Counted from the stretch's first letter, positions 1 to 7,262 are shown. The stretch: 19,198 bases of DNA from Chloroflexota bacterium (GCA_005879655.1 VBJK01000164.1:1-19198); one strand, 5' to 3'. Numbers and translations: made by a program. The notes: a model not told the origin generated them from the sequence alone.

Positions 1-2
1 TA

Positions 3-748
3 AGCAGTCTTCTTACGGCTCTTGGTTCAGTAGCTCTACATCAATGTAACTACACGCAGTCAATAGAATATGCGCAGGAAGGATTGGTCGTTGCTCGTCA
101 ATTGAAGATCGAGAGCAAATTTGTGCCCTGCTTATCAATTTAGGGGTAGCGACACTGCAACAGGGAAATTATAAAGCGGCAGAAAGCTCCTTTAAGGAGG
201 CATTGCTACTAGCCAGACAAATTGGGCACCGCTATCAAATAAGTAATTTACTTCTTAATCTAGGATTTTTGTCAATTATGTTAATAGATTATATAAAAGC
301 AATAAACTATTTAGAGGAAGGATTACTACTAGCACGGCAGCTTGAGCAACGCACCCTGATCAGCGCAACGCTTAGCAATCTAGGCCAAGTAACACGCAAG
401 GTTGGAAATTATGCACAAGCAGATGTCTATCTGCAAGAAAGTTTAACTATAGCAAGGCAAAGCAAGAGTCCTTACCGCATTTGTGACGCTCTGTGTGAAT
501 ATGGTGACTTGCAACTGGATATGAACCATATTGAAGCGGCGGAAGCAACATTTCTGCAAATATGCAGCATTGTTTCCGAGCGCGATCATGAAGCCCTGGC
601 TCAGTACGGACTGGCACGGGTGATGGCCGCCAAAGGAAATCTGTTGGAAGCCATAAAATGGGGGGAAATGAGTACGAAAACTTTGGAAACTATGGGGCAT
701 TACGCCGCAAAAGAAGCAAGAGCATGGCTGACTTCAATCACCAGTTAA
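3..748 (+). CDS. TPR-repeat protein, 3' end only, with one frameshift
   Basis: This is the C-terminal part of a protein built of tandem 40-residue tetratricopeptide repeats; the 5' end lies outside the window. Five to six repeats are visible, each following a pattern like NLG-x5-GNY-x2-A-x3-L-x-E-x-L-LARQ. The last one ends in a non-repeat helix with ARAWLTSITS at the terminus. Reading from base 3, the TPR pattern runs to about base 110 and hits a stop at 132-134; it continues without loss of register in the +2 frame from about 107 (EQICALLINLG). Restoring one G in the AAGATC stretch at 105-110 rejoins the repeats as QLK-DREQIC. Such repeats act as protein-interaction scaffolds, often C-terminal to NB-ARC or HTH domains in this group, but no such domain is inside the window. 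The first ATG in the long frame (203) lies inside a repeat and is not a real start. Confidence 0.75.
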
Positions 749-1073
749 TATGTAGAGGTAGTGGCTGACAAAATGTTTCTTCCCTAGCAGGATCAAGTAG
801 ACTCCTGGTATTAAGATTCCATAAAAGACAAAAGGTAATCATTTTTTATCATTTTTTATTATTTTTCATACAAATGAGCATACATATATTATTTTGTAGG
901 CCGCATTATTGGGCACTTGAGCACAAACAAATGCCGGATATTTTTTTAACACTGTGCGCATCATGAACGTGCCACGTGGGCTACAATTGCAAATATATGA
1001 AAAACATGCTACTATAGACAATACATTGATAGTCATTGTGGATATCATTCAGCTTGGGGGTAAAAGGCAATAT
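749..1073. other. AT-rich intergenic region, no gene seen
   Basis: This 325-base gap between the TPR gene and the HTH-GAF gene is AT-rich. It holds three near-repeats of a TCATTTTTTAT-like block at about 838-870. I see no coding region, RNA gene or strong hairpin. Its right part contains the promoter candidate listed at 987-1015. Confidence 0.5.
987..1015 (+). promoter_or_regulatory. Candidate sigma-70-type promoter for the HTH-GAF gene
   Basis: TTGCAA (987-992) and TACTAT (1010-1015) are separated by 17 bases, each matching four of six consensus positions. Transcription would begin near 1022, about 50 bases before the ATG at 1074. This argues against the upstream in-frame ATG at 954, which would lie before the promoter. 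Confidence 0.4.
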
Positions 1074-2093
1074 ATGGAAAGGGAACAGCCTCAACGTACC
1101 TGGCAAGCATTGTTGGCTGACCTCATCGATAATAGTAGAGAACGACAGCGTATTGCACAGCAGGTACGTGTCCGACCGATCACGTTGCAGCGCTGGGCAA
1201 ATCTGACATCTCGACCGCGCGACGAACATATCGACCGCTTGCTCAGCGCGATTTCCAGAGAGTCCTACCAGGAGTTTTTCCAGGCTCTCAAGAAGGACTA
1301 TCCCACACTCATTCCAGCGCATCAGCAAATTCATAAGATTTCGCCCGAAATTCCGGCGGAGTTTTATGACCGCGTGCTTAGCGCATGCGCGATGACATCG
1401 CCATTTCTGTATTTCCAGACGATCTGTGAACTTATCTTGCAACAGGCTATCGAACATCTTGATCCCGACCGCTGCGGTATGGCGATCAATCTGGTAAGCT
1501 GTGTAAAACCACTACTAGGTGGCAAGGTACGTAGTTTGCGCGAAATAGCCGGGATGGGCACGCCTCCTTGGAGTCGCAATATCGGGCAACATACCAGCTT
1601 CTTAGGCGCAGAATCGCTCTGTGGGGCCGCTGTGGTGCAATGTCGCATCGTCTCAATTCAGGATCGCAATGAACCTAATCCGATCTTTCCTGCTCACTGG
1701 GTGACAAATGAGCAGAGTGCAGTAGCCTATCCACTACTTCGTCAAACGCGAGTCGCGGGTTGTCTGCTGGTCTCAAGCGCTCATCCTTATACGCTAACCG
1801 AGATACACTGCGAAGTGATCAAACGCTATGCTAATCTGCTCGCGCTGGCTTTTGCGCCCGCAGATTTCTTTGACACACAAGAAATCTGGCTACAGCTCAT
1901 GCCACCGTATGAAGAGCAAATTCTCTATTTCCAAAACTTTCGCCAACGCGTTAACGAACGTATGTGGGTAGGCGCAAACGGTGGTCCTCTGCTGACATAC
2001 CAGGATGCGCAGGAGTCCATCTGGCTAGAAGTCGAAGAGGAGCTTCTACAGCATCAAGCCACCCAGCAAGCCAGGGTAGATCAGTATAGGTGA
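1074..2093 (+). CDS. HTH and GAF-domain protein
   Basis: A 339-residue protein. Residues about 27-47 look like a helix-turn-helix (IAQQVRVRPITLQRW), followed by a link (about 50-100) and a GAF-like sensor fold (about 110-262). A conserved-looking tail lies at 284-325 (LYFQNFRQRV ... YQDAQ ... EEELL). No membrane segment, kinase, cyclase or phosphodiesterase motif is present, so it is probably a ligand- or protein-sensing regulator in the cytoplasm. I chose ATG 1074 over the in-frame ATG 954 because the 40 extra residues are low quality, a promoter candidate sits at 987-1015, and a G-rich stretch precedes 1074. The next gene starts 20 bases downstream and copies the last third of this protein, so the two probably form an operon. 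The specific function is unknown. Confidence 0.75.
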   Translation: MEREQPQRTWQALLADLIDNSRERQRIAQQVRVRPITLQRWANLTSRPRDEHIDRLLSAISRESYQEFFQALKKDYPTLIPAHQQIHKISPEIPAEFYDRVLSACAMTSPFLYFQTICELILQQAIEHLDPDRCGMAINLVSCVKPLLGGKVRSLREIAGMGTPPWSRNIGQHTSFLGAESLCGAAVVQCRIVSIQDRNEPNPIFPAHWVTNEQSAVAYPLLRQTRVAGCLLVSSAHPYTLTEIHCEVIKRYANLLALAFAPADFFDTQEIWLQLMPPYEEQILYFQNFRQRVNERMWVGANGGPLLTYQDAQESIWLEVEEELLQHQATQQARVDQYR

Positions 2094-2113
2094 AACAAAT
2101 TTAGGAGGAACAT

Positions 2114-2482
2114 ATGTCATCATCCGATCAGAACCAAGTTCCAATGCATCTGGTTGTCTCAAACGATCGCGCCTCTTTTGTTGAGTCCGGGCAACAGCAT
2201 GAACTCTTAAAGCATTATGTTCACCTGATTACACAGGCTTTTCTGCTAGCAGGCTCCATAGAGGCACAAGATAACGAGCTACAGACTACGCAACCGCAGA
2301 CAGAGCAAGCCATGTATCTCCAACATTTCGAGCAGCGCGTCGCTAAACTTATGCAGGAGTCTGCTAGCGCTGGCAAGTCACTCACCTTGCACGATGCACA
2401 GTGTCGCGCTTGGCAAGAAATTGAAAAGGAACTCTTACGCTATCCTACCGATGACACAGAGCCAGATCAGCATCACAACTAA
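2114..2482 (+). CDS. Small paralogue of the GAF protein's C-terminal half
   Basis: A 122-residue protein with an excellent ribosome binding site (AGGAGG, 2103-2108) just before ATG 2114. Residues 12-47 align with the last strand and helix of the upstream protein's GAF domain (LVVSNDRA vs LLVSSAHP). Residues 67-108 align with its tail at 284-325, about 20 identical of 42 by eye (QRV, DAQ, W-x-E-x-E-x-ELL). It lacks the HTH and most of the GAF fold, so it cannot bind DNA or ligand in the same way. It could pair with, or compete against, its neighbour. Only 20 bases separate the two genes, consistent with co-transcription. Function not recognised. Confidence 0.75.
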   Translation: MSSSDQNQVPMHLVVSNDRASFVESGQQHELLKHYVHLITQAFLLAGSIEAQDNELQTTQPQTEQAMYLQHFEQRVAKLMQESASAGKSLTLHDAQCRAWQEIEKELLRYPTDDTEPDQHHN

Positions 2483-2504
2483 TAAGCTTCACGACAGTGA
2501 CCGG

Positions 2505-2548
2505 AGAGACGAGGTGATCAGGGATTGTTCCCCGATGATCTCGTCTCT
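2505..2548 (+). terminator. Imperfect hairpin after the GAF gene pair
   Basis: The arms start AGAGACGAG and end CTCGTCTCT, and pairing continues inward through about 20 positions with one wobble and two mismatches to a short TTG loop. No good T-run follows, so it may be a weak or factor-dependent terminator rather than a classic one. It ends 20 bases before the next promoter, which fits a boundary between transcription units. Confidence 0.4.
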
Positions 2549-2567
2549 TCTGCTACTACACGGGCTA

Positions 2568-2576
2568 TGTTATAAT
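2568..2576 (+). promoter_or_regulatory. Extended -10 promoter giving a probable leaderless mRNA
   Basis: TGTTATAAT is a perfect extended -10 element (TGn plus TATAAT at 2571-2576). No good -35 is seen 17 bases upstream, as is usual for extended -10 promoters. The expected start of transcription, about 7 bases downstream, falls on or next to the A of ATG 2584. Confidence 0.5.
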
Positions 2577-2583
2577 AATGCCT

Positions 2584-3000
2584 ATGCAACGACGGCAAAG
2601 ACCACAGTATCAATCAAAACGTCTCTTCACGGCTAGAGAAGTGGCGGAATTCGAGTACTGCTCGCTTGTCTGGTGGTATGAGCAGTTTGATCCGCTAACG
2701 CAGGCCCCTACGGAAGAATTGTTTGCCCGCATGGTAGAGTTAGAACAAGATCATGGTCCGCAAGCTCCCGGTGTACCTGAGTATCAGGTTATTGAGCAGC
2801 TACTGTTACGCCGAGGTGCCTTCGATGAGGGACAGCTCCAGAAGGCAGGATCAGAAGACGAGCTACATGAGGATGAGGAAGAGCGCAGTACTCCCGCTCA
2901 TATTGGTAGTAATACCCGTTCTTTGTTGGTTATTGCCCTTGTTATGCTGGTGTTAGCTTTTTTGTTAGTTGGTGCTTCTTATCTTCTGTCAGGACGATAA
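2584..3000 (+). CDS. Cas4-like N-terminal half with C-terminal membrane anchor
   Basis: A 138-residue protein. Residues 14-37 (LFTAREVAEFEYCSLVWWYE region) resemble the N-terminus of Cas4/DUF83-type PD-(D/E)XK nucleases, where a motif like 'YCP-x-WWYE' supplies the first iron-sulfur cysteine; here this is Cys26. It is followed by a helical charged region and an acidic stretch (about 90-105). The last 25 residues form one hydrophobic segment (about 113-134) ending in Arg, a tail anchor. The nuclease core (D, E-x-K, Q-x3-Y) and the other three cysteines are absent but appear in the next gene. An ATG at 2578 is also in frame, but the promoter TATAAT at 2571-2576 directly abuts it, so 2584 is preferred. 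The family link is inferred from motif pattern, not a search. Confidence 0.6.
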   Translation: MQRRQRPQYQSKRLFTAREVAEFEYCSLVWWYEQFDPLTQAPTEELFARMVELEQDHGPQAPGVPEYQVIEQLLLRRGAFDEGQLQKAGSEDELHEDEEERSTPAHIGSNTRSLLVIALVMLVLAFLLVGASYLLSGR

Positions 3001-3067
3001 CCCACCCTCTGGACCCCTGCTTAACGCGCATGCTTATGGGTGTCTGTGGAAAGGGGTGGATAGAGTG

Positions 3068-3189
3068 CTAGTGCAAAAACAAAAGAGCAGATAGGGATTG
3101 GGGGTGGCATTTGGCGAAGCCACCCTGGCGGGGTTTGGGGTGTCCCCAAAGTTTCCCATTCCCCAAAACGTTTTGGGATTGTGCACTAG
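3068..3189. repeat. 122-bp inverted-repeat element, copy 1 (MITE-like)
   Basis: It begins CTAGTGCA and ends TGCACTAG, giving 8-bp terminal inverted repeats, and matches 14810-14931 over its whole 122-base length at roughly 85% by eye. The inside holds a 7-bp stem with TGT loop (TTTGGGGTGTCCCCAAA), a 6-bp stem GGTGGC/GCCACC, and a palindrome CCCAAAACGTTTTGGG. There is no coding capacity. It ends 15 bases before the start of the second Cas4-like gene. Confidence 0.7.
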
Positions 3190-3204
3190 GAAGAACAGGT
3201 CACG

Positions 3205-3765
3205 ATGAGTAGTGTTCTATTAGCAACTGGACTTATATTACTCTTTCTTGCGCTCACGCTGTTACTGCTAGTCTGGAATGAACGACAGTATCAACGCAAT
3301 CGCCTCGTCACCGAGCGGCATAACGCGCTAGGCTTGCCGGAGGGAGAGCTGGTCTACGAAGATATTGATGGCGAGGGCGAACCCTTGTCCTCCAGCGAAG
3401 CTCCATTGATTGGTAAGCCCGACTATATTGTACGGAGTCCCGATGGCCGTCTCATCCCCATCTTGCGCAAACTCAACGTGCAGGATGCCAGAACACCGCA
3501 GAGCAACCATGTCATCCAGATCGCCGCCTATTGCCTCATCCTGGAAGATTACTCGGAACAGCCACCCACCCATGGGATTCTACGCTATGCAGATCGCGAG
3601 TTCACTATCGAATACACAACAGCAATCAGGAAGAGAGTGCTTCGCCTCCTCGCTGAAATGGAGCATTATACCGAGCAGCAACCCCCACAATTGCTGAAGC
3701 AGAGTGCTGCTAAGTGTCGCGCTTGCATCTTCAAACCGGTTTGTGCTGTGGGACAGGGAAAGTGA
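3205..3765 (+). CDS. Membrane-anchored Cas4/Dna2-like PD-(D/E)XK domain protein
   Basis: A 186-residue protein. Residues 4-24 are one hydrophobic membrane segment. The rest matches the core and C-terminus of Cas4/DUF83 nucleases: a leader 'LGLPEGELVYED' (42-53), GKPDY with Asp73, the usual E-x-K strand (IPILRK, Lys89), Q-x3-Y (Gln105, Tyr109), and a C-terminal C-x2-C-x5-C set (Cys171, 174, 180) expected to bind an iron-sulfur cluster. The acidic residue two before the Lys is Leu87, so the catalytic triad is incomplete as read. The family's first cysteine is missing here but present in the upstream small protein (2584-3000). No cas1, cas2 or CRISPR array is nearby, so adaptation is not indicated. 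A purine-rich stretch (AGGAAGAACAGG) precedes the ATG. It may be a membrane-tethered DNA-binding or inactive nuclease subunit. Confidence 0.65.
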   Translation: MSSVLLATGLILLFLALTLLLLVWNERQYQRNRLVTERHNALGLPEGELVYEDIDGEGEPLSSSEAPLIGKPDYIVRSPDGRLIPILRKLNVQDARTPQSNHVIQIAAYCLILEDYSEQPPTHGILRYADREFTIEYTTAIRKRVLRLLAEMEHYTEQQPPQLLKQSAAKCRACIFKPVCAVGQGK

Positions 3766-3843
3766 GATGCATCTTTTTTTGCGGTAAAATAGAGAGAGAG
3801 CTATGATTGCTTAGTTAGTTGCTCCATGTACTATCAAAACACT

Positions 3844-3961
3844 CGTAGCCGCGCAATTCATTGCGCTGTGTGCCCGCACATCCCGTAGCCACACAATTCA
3901 TTGCGCCCGTTTTATTCGTTTGTAGCCCTGGCGCAATGAATTGCGTGGCTACGGGACGTGC
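3844..3961. repeat. REP-like cluster: two direct copies and one inverted copy
   Basis: A 23-24 base unit of the form CGTAGCC-RCR-CAATTCATTGCGC occurs at 3844-3866 and 3884-3907, and inverted at 3930-3953. Each unit is itself near-palindromic (GCGCAAT-TC-ATTGCGC in copy 1). The second and third copies form a 32-bp hairpin (3876-3907 with 3930-3961) that has two A/C mismatches on this strand and would have G/U pairs on the other. It lies in the 385-base gap between the Cas4-like gene and the TIGR00300 gene; nothing else is visible there except an AT-rich leader with a 14-base direct repeat at 4098-4125. Confidence 0.7.
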
Positions 3962-4150
3962 TTCTGCTCTCCCCAATGCCCAAAAATGACGGGCCTACCA
4001 CTCCAAAACGACCTTGCATTTGTCCCAATTCCCTGCTAAACTAGTTACCCAGTACGATTGTCATCGTTTCATCATTTTTCATCTACTATTTGTGGATGAA
4101 ATAAAAATAGAGAAATAAAAATAGAGAAACAGGAACAAGTATAAAAGTAG

Positions 4151-5374
4151 ATGGATACAGTTCACGAAGAAGTAGAATTTAGCGGACATATAATCGACTC
4201 CTGGACCTTGCCACGCGCCTGGGACACCATCATGGACCGTGGCGGGAACTTTACAGTGGAGGATATACGCGTTGGTCTGAGCAAGACGGAACCAAGCTAT
4301 ATACGGCTGAAGATAGAAGCTCCTAATGATGAGGTGCTCGATCTCATCATTACCCAGTTGCAACAGTTCGGTGCAACTCGCACTCACACGAACGATGTGA
4401 GCATTGAAACAGTTGAACAGGAGGGTGTACTTCCGGCTGGGTTCTACTCAACCACAAACTTGCCCACACAGATACGCCTTGATGGTCAGTGGATCGAGGT
4501 CGAGGGTATTGAGATGGATGTGGCCATTGTTGTTGACCAGGCGAAAAAACAGGCATATTGCAAACCAATGCATGAAGTTAAGATCGGGGATCAGGTAGTA
4601 GTCGGACAGGATGGTATTCGCGTCCGTCCTTATGAGCGTAACCGCGAACGAGAAGCCTTTGCCTTCATGCAGAGCAATGTCTCTTCTGAAAAGGCTAAAG
4701 TGCTAGTGATTCACCAGATTGCATGTCAAATGAAGGAGACACGAGCACGCGACGGCAAGATTTTATTTGTGCTCGGTCCCGCAGTAATCCATACTGGTGC
4801 TGGTCACTACGTAGCCGAGTTGATTCGTATGGGCTACGTACAGGCTATTTTTGGCGGTAACGCGATTGTTGCCCATGATATCGAGTCCTCGCTGTATGGT
4901 ACCTCGCTGGGAGTCAATCTCCAGAACGGCGAGCAGAAGGAGGGTGGACACCGTAACCACTTGCGTGCCATTAACGCAATTCGCAGGGTTGGTTCACTTG
5001 AGAAGGCGCTAGAGGTCGGATTGCTGCGCTCTGGCATTACTTATGAAGCGCTACTGCGCAATATTCCGCTGGTACTGGCTGGTTCGATCCGCGATGATGG
5101 CCCAATGCCCTGTGTAATCACTGATATATGGGAAGCACAGCGCCGTATGCGTGAGGAGATAAAAGGCGTTGAAATGGCTATTATGGTTGCTTCAATGCTC
5201 CATGCCATCGCAACTGGCAATCTGCTCCCGGCCAAAGTACGAACCGTGGTCGTGGATATTAATCCCGCGGTCGTCACCAAACTTGCTGACCGGGGCAGTT
5301 TCCAGGCCGCTGGCTTAGTAACGGATGCGGAACTATTCCTACGAGAATTGTTAGAGGCGCTTACCCGCAAATAA
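4151..5374 (+). CDS. TIGR00300 / LOR-SDH family protein, ornithine cyclodeaminase type
   Basis: A 407-residue protein with strong, full-length family features. The N-terminal domain opens with GHIIDSWTLPRAWDTIMD (12-29) and covers about 1-100, followed by a small beta domain (about 100-160). A Rossmann-like catalytic half then carries GPAVIHTGAG (209-218), GGNAIVAHDIE (235-245), GHRNHLRAINAIR (266-278), AGSIRDDGP (310-318) and VDINPAVVTKLADRGS (368-383). Relatives in cyanobacteria (AgrE/ArgZ C-terminal part) and archaea convert ornithine to proline plus ammonia using NAD. This version lacks the arginine-dihydrolase domain fused in cyanobacteria, so it would act on ornithine made elsewhere. 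No arginine genes lie nearby. The start has no strong ribosome site but coincides with the family's usual N-terminus. The reaction is inferred from the family. Confidence 0.8.
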   Translation: MDTVHEEVEFSGHIIDSWTLPRAWDTIMDRGGNFTVEDIRVGLSKTEPSYIRLKIEAPNDEVLDLIITQLQQFGATRTHTNDVSIETVEQEGVLPAGFYSTTNLPTQIRLDGQWIEVEGIEMDVAIVVDQAKKQAYCKPMHEVKIGDQVVVGQDGIRVRPYERNREREAFAFMQSNVSSEKAKVLVIHQIACQMKETRARDGKILFVLGPAVIHTGAGHYVAELIRMGYVQAIFGGNAIVAHDIESSLYGTSLGVNLQNGEQKEGGHRNHLRAINAIRRVGSLEKALEVGLLRSGITYEALLRNIPLVLAGSIRDDGPMPCVITDIWEAQRRMREEIKGVEMAIMVASMLHAIATGNLLPAKVRTVVVDINPAVVTKLADRGSFQAAGLVTDAELFLRELLEALTRK

Positions 5375-5389
5375 GGCGAGAATAAGCCG

Positions 5390-5455
5390 TAGCTGCATAT
5401 TTTCTTGCACTTGGAGCAAAATTGTATAAAACAAGTGCAATGAATGATGCAGCTA
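5390..5455 (+). terminator. Two-part hairpin after the TIGR00300 gene
   Basis: The outer arms TAGCTGCAT/ATGCAGCTA and inner arms TTGCACTTG/CAAGTGCAA are collinear, separated by a symmetric partly paired internal loop, with an 18-base apical loop. A pyrimidine run (TTCTCTCTTTT) follows about 10 bases later. It may be a weak terminator or a structured element. Confidence 0.4.
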
Positions 5456-5544
5456 GGGACTATTCTCTCTTTTAAAGATATTATGAATACGAACTCTCTC
5501 ATGAGTAACTAATAGTACTAAAACGGTTACAACCTGATACTCTG

Positions 5545-7251
5545 ATGCGTCCTGATGCAAGGAAGGGCATAAGTAAGAGTTTTGTCTCATGGGAGGTTTT
5601 TGAAATTAAGATGTCACTAACACACCGACCAGCACGTCGTCAGTTCATGCGCCCCATCGAGCTGATTGCGGAGGCTGCATCGCATATCGAAGAGGAAGAA
5701 CAAGCTTCTGTACTAGAGGATACATCCAAGCCCTGGAAAGATATAGACCAGATCAATACTATGCGTATGCCTGCATTGTCAACTGCTATACTATCCCGGA
5801 CATCCACCCCCGATGCCTCCACAATCTCACAGATACCTGCTTCTGAACCATATAGAGTACCCCAGACAGTATCTTCTGGGCTATTTACCATACCTCAGAG
5901 GCCAGCCCTGGGAACGTCTCCAGCACAGCAGACAATATGTGTCGATATGGCTATGTCTGTATCCACACCATTGGCTGACGCGCTTACTCCTCCATCAACT
6001 CCCTATCCAAATATGCTTAAGTCTCCTACACAATCGCTTTCAGAGACGGCTACGCCATCTCTGGCCAAGAAACAGCAGAAGCCACGACGCAAGCAGGTAG
6101 GCATTGCCTTTGCGACGTTGAGTATTCTCACTGTCCTTGTTGTTGTCTTTATGATTCAGGGCAACGGCACGACGGGAGCATGGTTAGCCGATACTCTACG
6201 CGCCACAATTGGACCTACGGCCACCGCGCAAATTGAGTCATGGTACCTCAATCTTACTAACACAACAACACAGTTACAATATCAACTGGGGAATAAACAG
6301 GTGAACTCTCCCTGGGCGACGGCGTCGATGACGCCTACAGCGACACCAACGCCGCCACCCAAGGCTACCGTCTCTCCGATGACACTGACTCCTATACAGC
6401 CATTGATCAGTCCAGCGCTGCCTTCTGAAGGAACCTGGATGACGTTGAATAATGCGCCTGCACCTTACAACTACTTACCACTGGATGCCAGGTCGTTTAT
6501 TCGTCCAGACCCTATGCAGCCCTATGCGATAGTAACCCTTTTACAATTTGATATGCGCTTCTCACATCTGCACGTCGTTGGTGGTACGGTCGAACCAGGT
6601 GGACCACGTGCAGTATATGGTCCAGGCGTGATCCCTCAGGCCGATAGGCAGGGAAACCATTTACTGGCAGCTTTCAATGGGGGGTTCAAATACGCAGACG
6701 GCAAATATGGCTTGCTGGCTGATGATGGTAAGCTCTATGTTCCCCCTCAGTCAGGTGCAGCTACTATTGCCGTTACTAAGCAGGGGAAGCTCATTCTGGG
6801 CGCGTGGGATGTTGATCCGCTTCTTAATAGCCAGAACAAGGATATCGTTGCTTGGCGACAAAATGCGGCCCTTTTGATAGATAAGGGGATGATTAATCCA
6901 CTCACGAAAGATGGTGCTGCATGGGGTGGTACGATCTTGAATAGTGCATATACTTGGCGTTCAGGCATTGGTATTACAGCGCAAGGTTCTTTGATCTATG
7001 CAGCTGGGAATGCATTGACGGCGGAGACTCTTGGTAAAGCAATGAGTGCCGCTGGTGTGGTCATGGCGATGCAGACAGATATTAATCCTTTCTGGGTACG
7101 TGCTTTCCTCTATGACCGCGTGGGCAATGGTTTGCCTACTATCGCCAAGCTCCATCCGCTCATGCAAGGCACAGGGAGTGAGTATCTGACGGGCACGCAG
7201 CGTGACTTCTTTTATCTCACGCGTTTTGCTCCCGCTGTGCCACCAACCTAG
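5545..7251 (+). CDS. Membrane-anchored phosphodiester glycosidase (NAGPA) domain protein
   Basis: A 568-residue protein. Residues 1-182 are a low-complexity Ser/Thr/Pro-rich cytoplasmic region ending in a basic patch. Residues 185-204 are a single membrane helix, followed by a Thr/Pro-rich linker (about 245-300). Residues about 330-560 fit the secreted phosphodiester glycosidase fold (PF09992 type): AAFNGGFKYADG (Asn378), an AWD-x4 strand, RSGIGI (Arg472), and a 'LG-x3-AAGVVMAMQTDINPFW' end motif (Asp512). Many relatives have LDGGGS at this last position, so this belongs to a variant subfamily. It probably acts outside the membrane on a glycan phosphodiester, but substrate and activity are not shown. 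The start is uncertain: ATG 5545 lacks a ribosome site, while in-frame ATG 5611 has GGAGG 14 bases upstream. It lies between two hairpin- or promoter-bounded units. Confidence 0.7.
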   Translation: MRPDARKGISKSFVSWEVFEIKMSLTHRPARRQFMRPIELIAEAASHIEEEEQASVLEDTSKPWKDIDQINTMRMPALSTAILSRTSTPDASTISQIPASEPYRVPQTVSSGLFTIPQRPALGTSPAQQTICVDMAMSVSTPLADALTPPSTPYPNMLKSPTQSLSETATPSLAKKQQKPRRKQVGIAFATLSILTVLVVVFMIQGNGTTGAWLADTLRATIGPTATAQIESWYLNLTNTTTQLQYQLGNKQVNSPWATASMTPTATPTPPPKATVSPMTLTPIQPLISPALPSEGTWMTLNNAPAPYNYLPLDARSFIRPDPMQPYAIVTLLQFDMRFSHLHVVGGTVEPGGPRAVYGPGVIPQADRQGNHLLAAFNGGFKYADGKYGLLADDGKLYVPPQSGAATIAVTKQGKLILGAWDVDPLLNSQNKDIVAWRQNAALLIDKGMINPLTKDGAAWGGTILNSAYTWRSGIGITAQGSLIYAAGNALTAETLGKAMSAAGVVMAMQTDINPFWVRAFLYDRVGNGLPTIAKLHPLMQGTGSEYLTGTQRDFFYLTRFAPAVPPT

Positions 7252-7262
7252 TGCAAAATCAT

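Noticed and set aside
954..1073. Longer N-terminus for the HTH-GAF protein from ATG 954
   Set aside because: A good promoter lies downstream of 954, and the extra residues show no domain pattern.
3765..3785. Terminator after the second Cas4-like gene (AGATGCATCT then a T-run)
   Set aside because: The palindrome has no room for a loop, leaving a 3-bp stem, so it would not terminate.
3844..3961. CRISPR array next to a Cas4-like gene
   Set aside because: Only three copies, one inverted, with unequal spacing; the units are palindromic and look like REP elements. No cas1, cas2 or effector genes are present.
4098..4125. Tandem 14-base repeat (GAAATAAAAATAGA twice) as a regulatory array
   Set aside because: Only two copies in an AT-rich leader; probably simple replication slippage.
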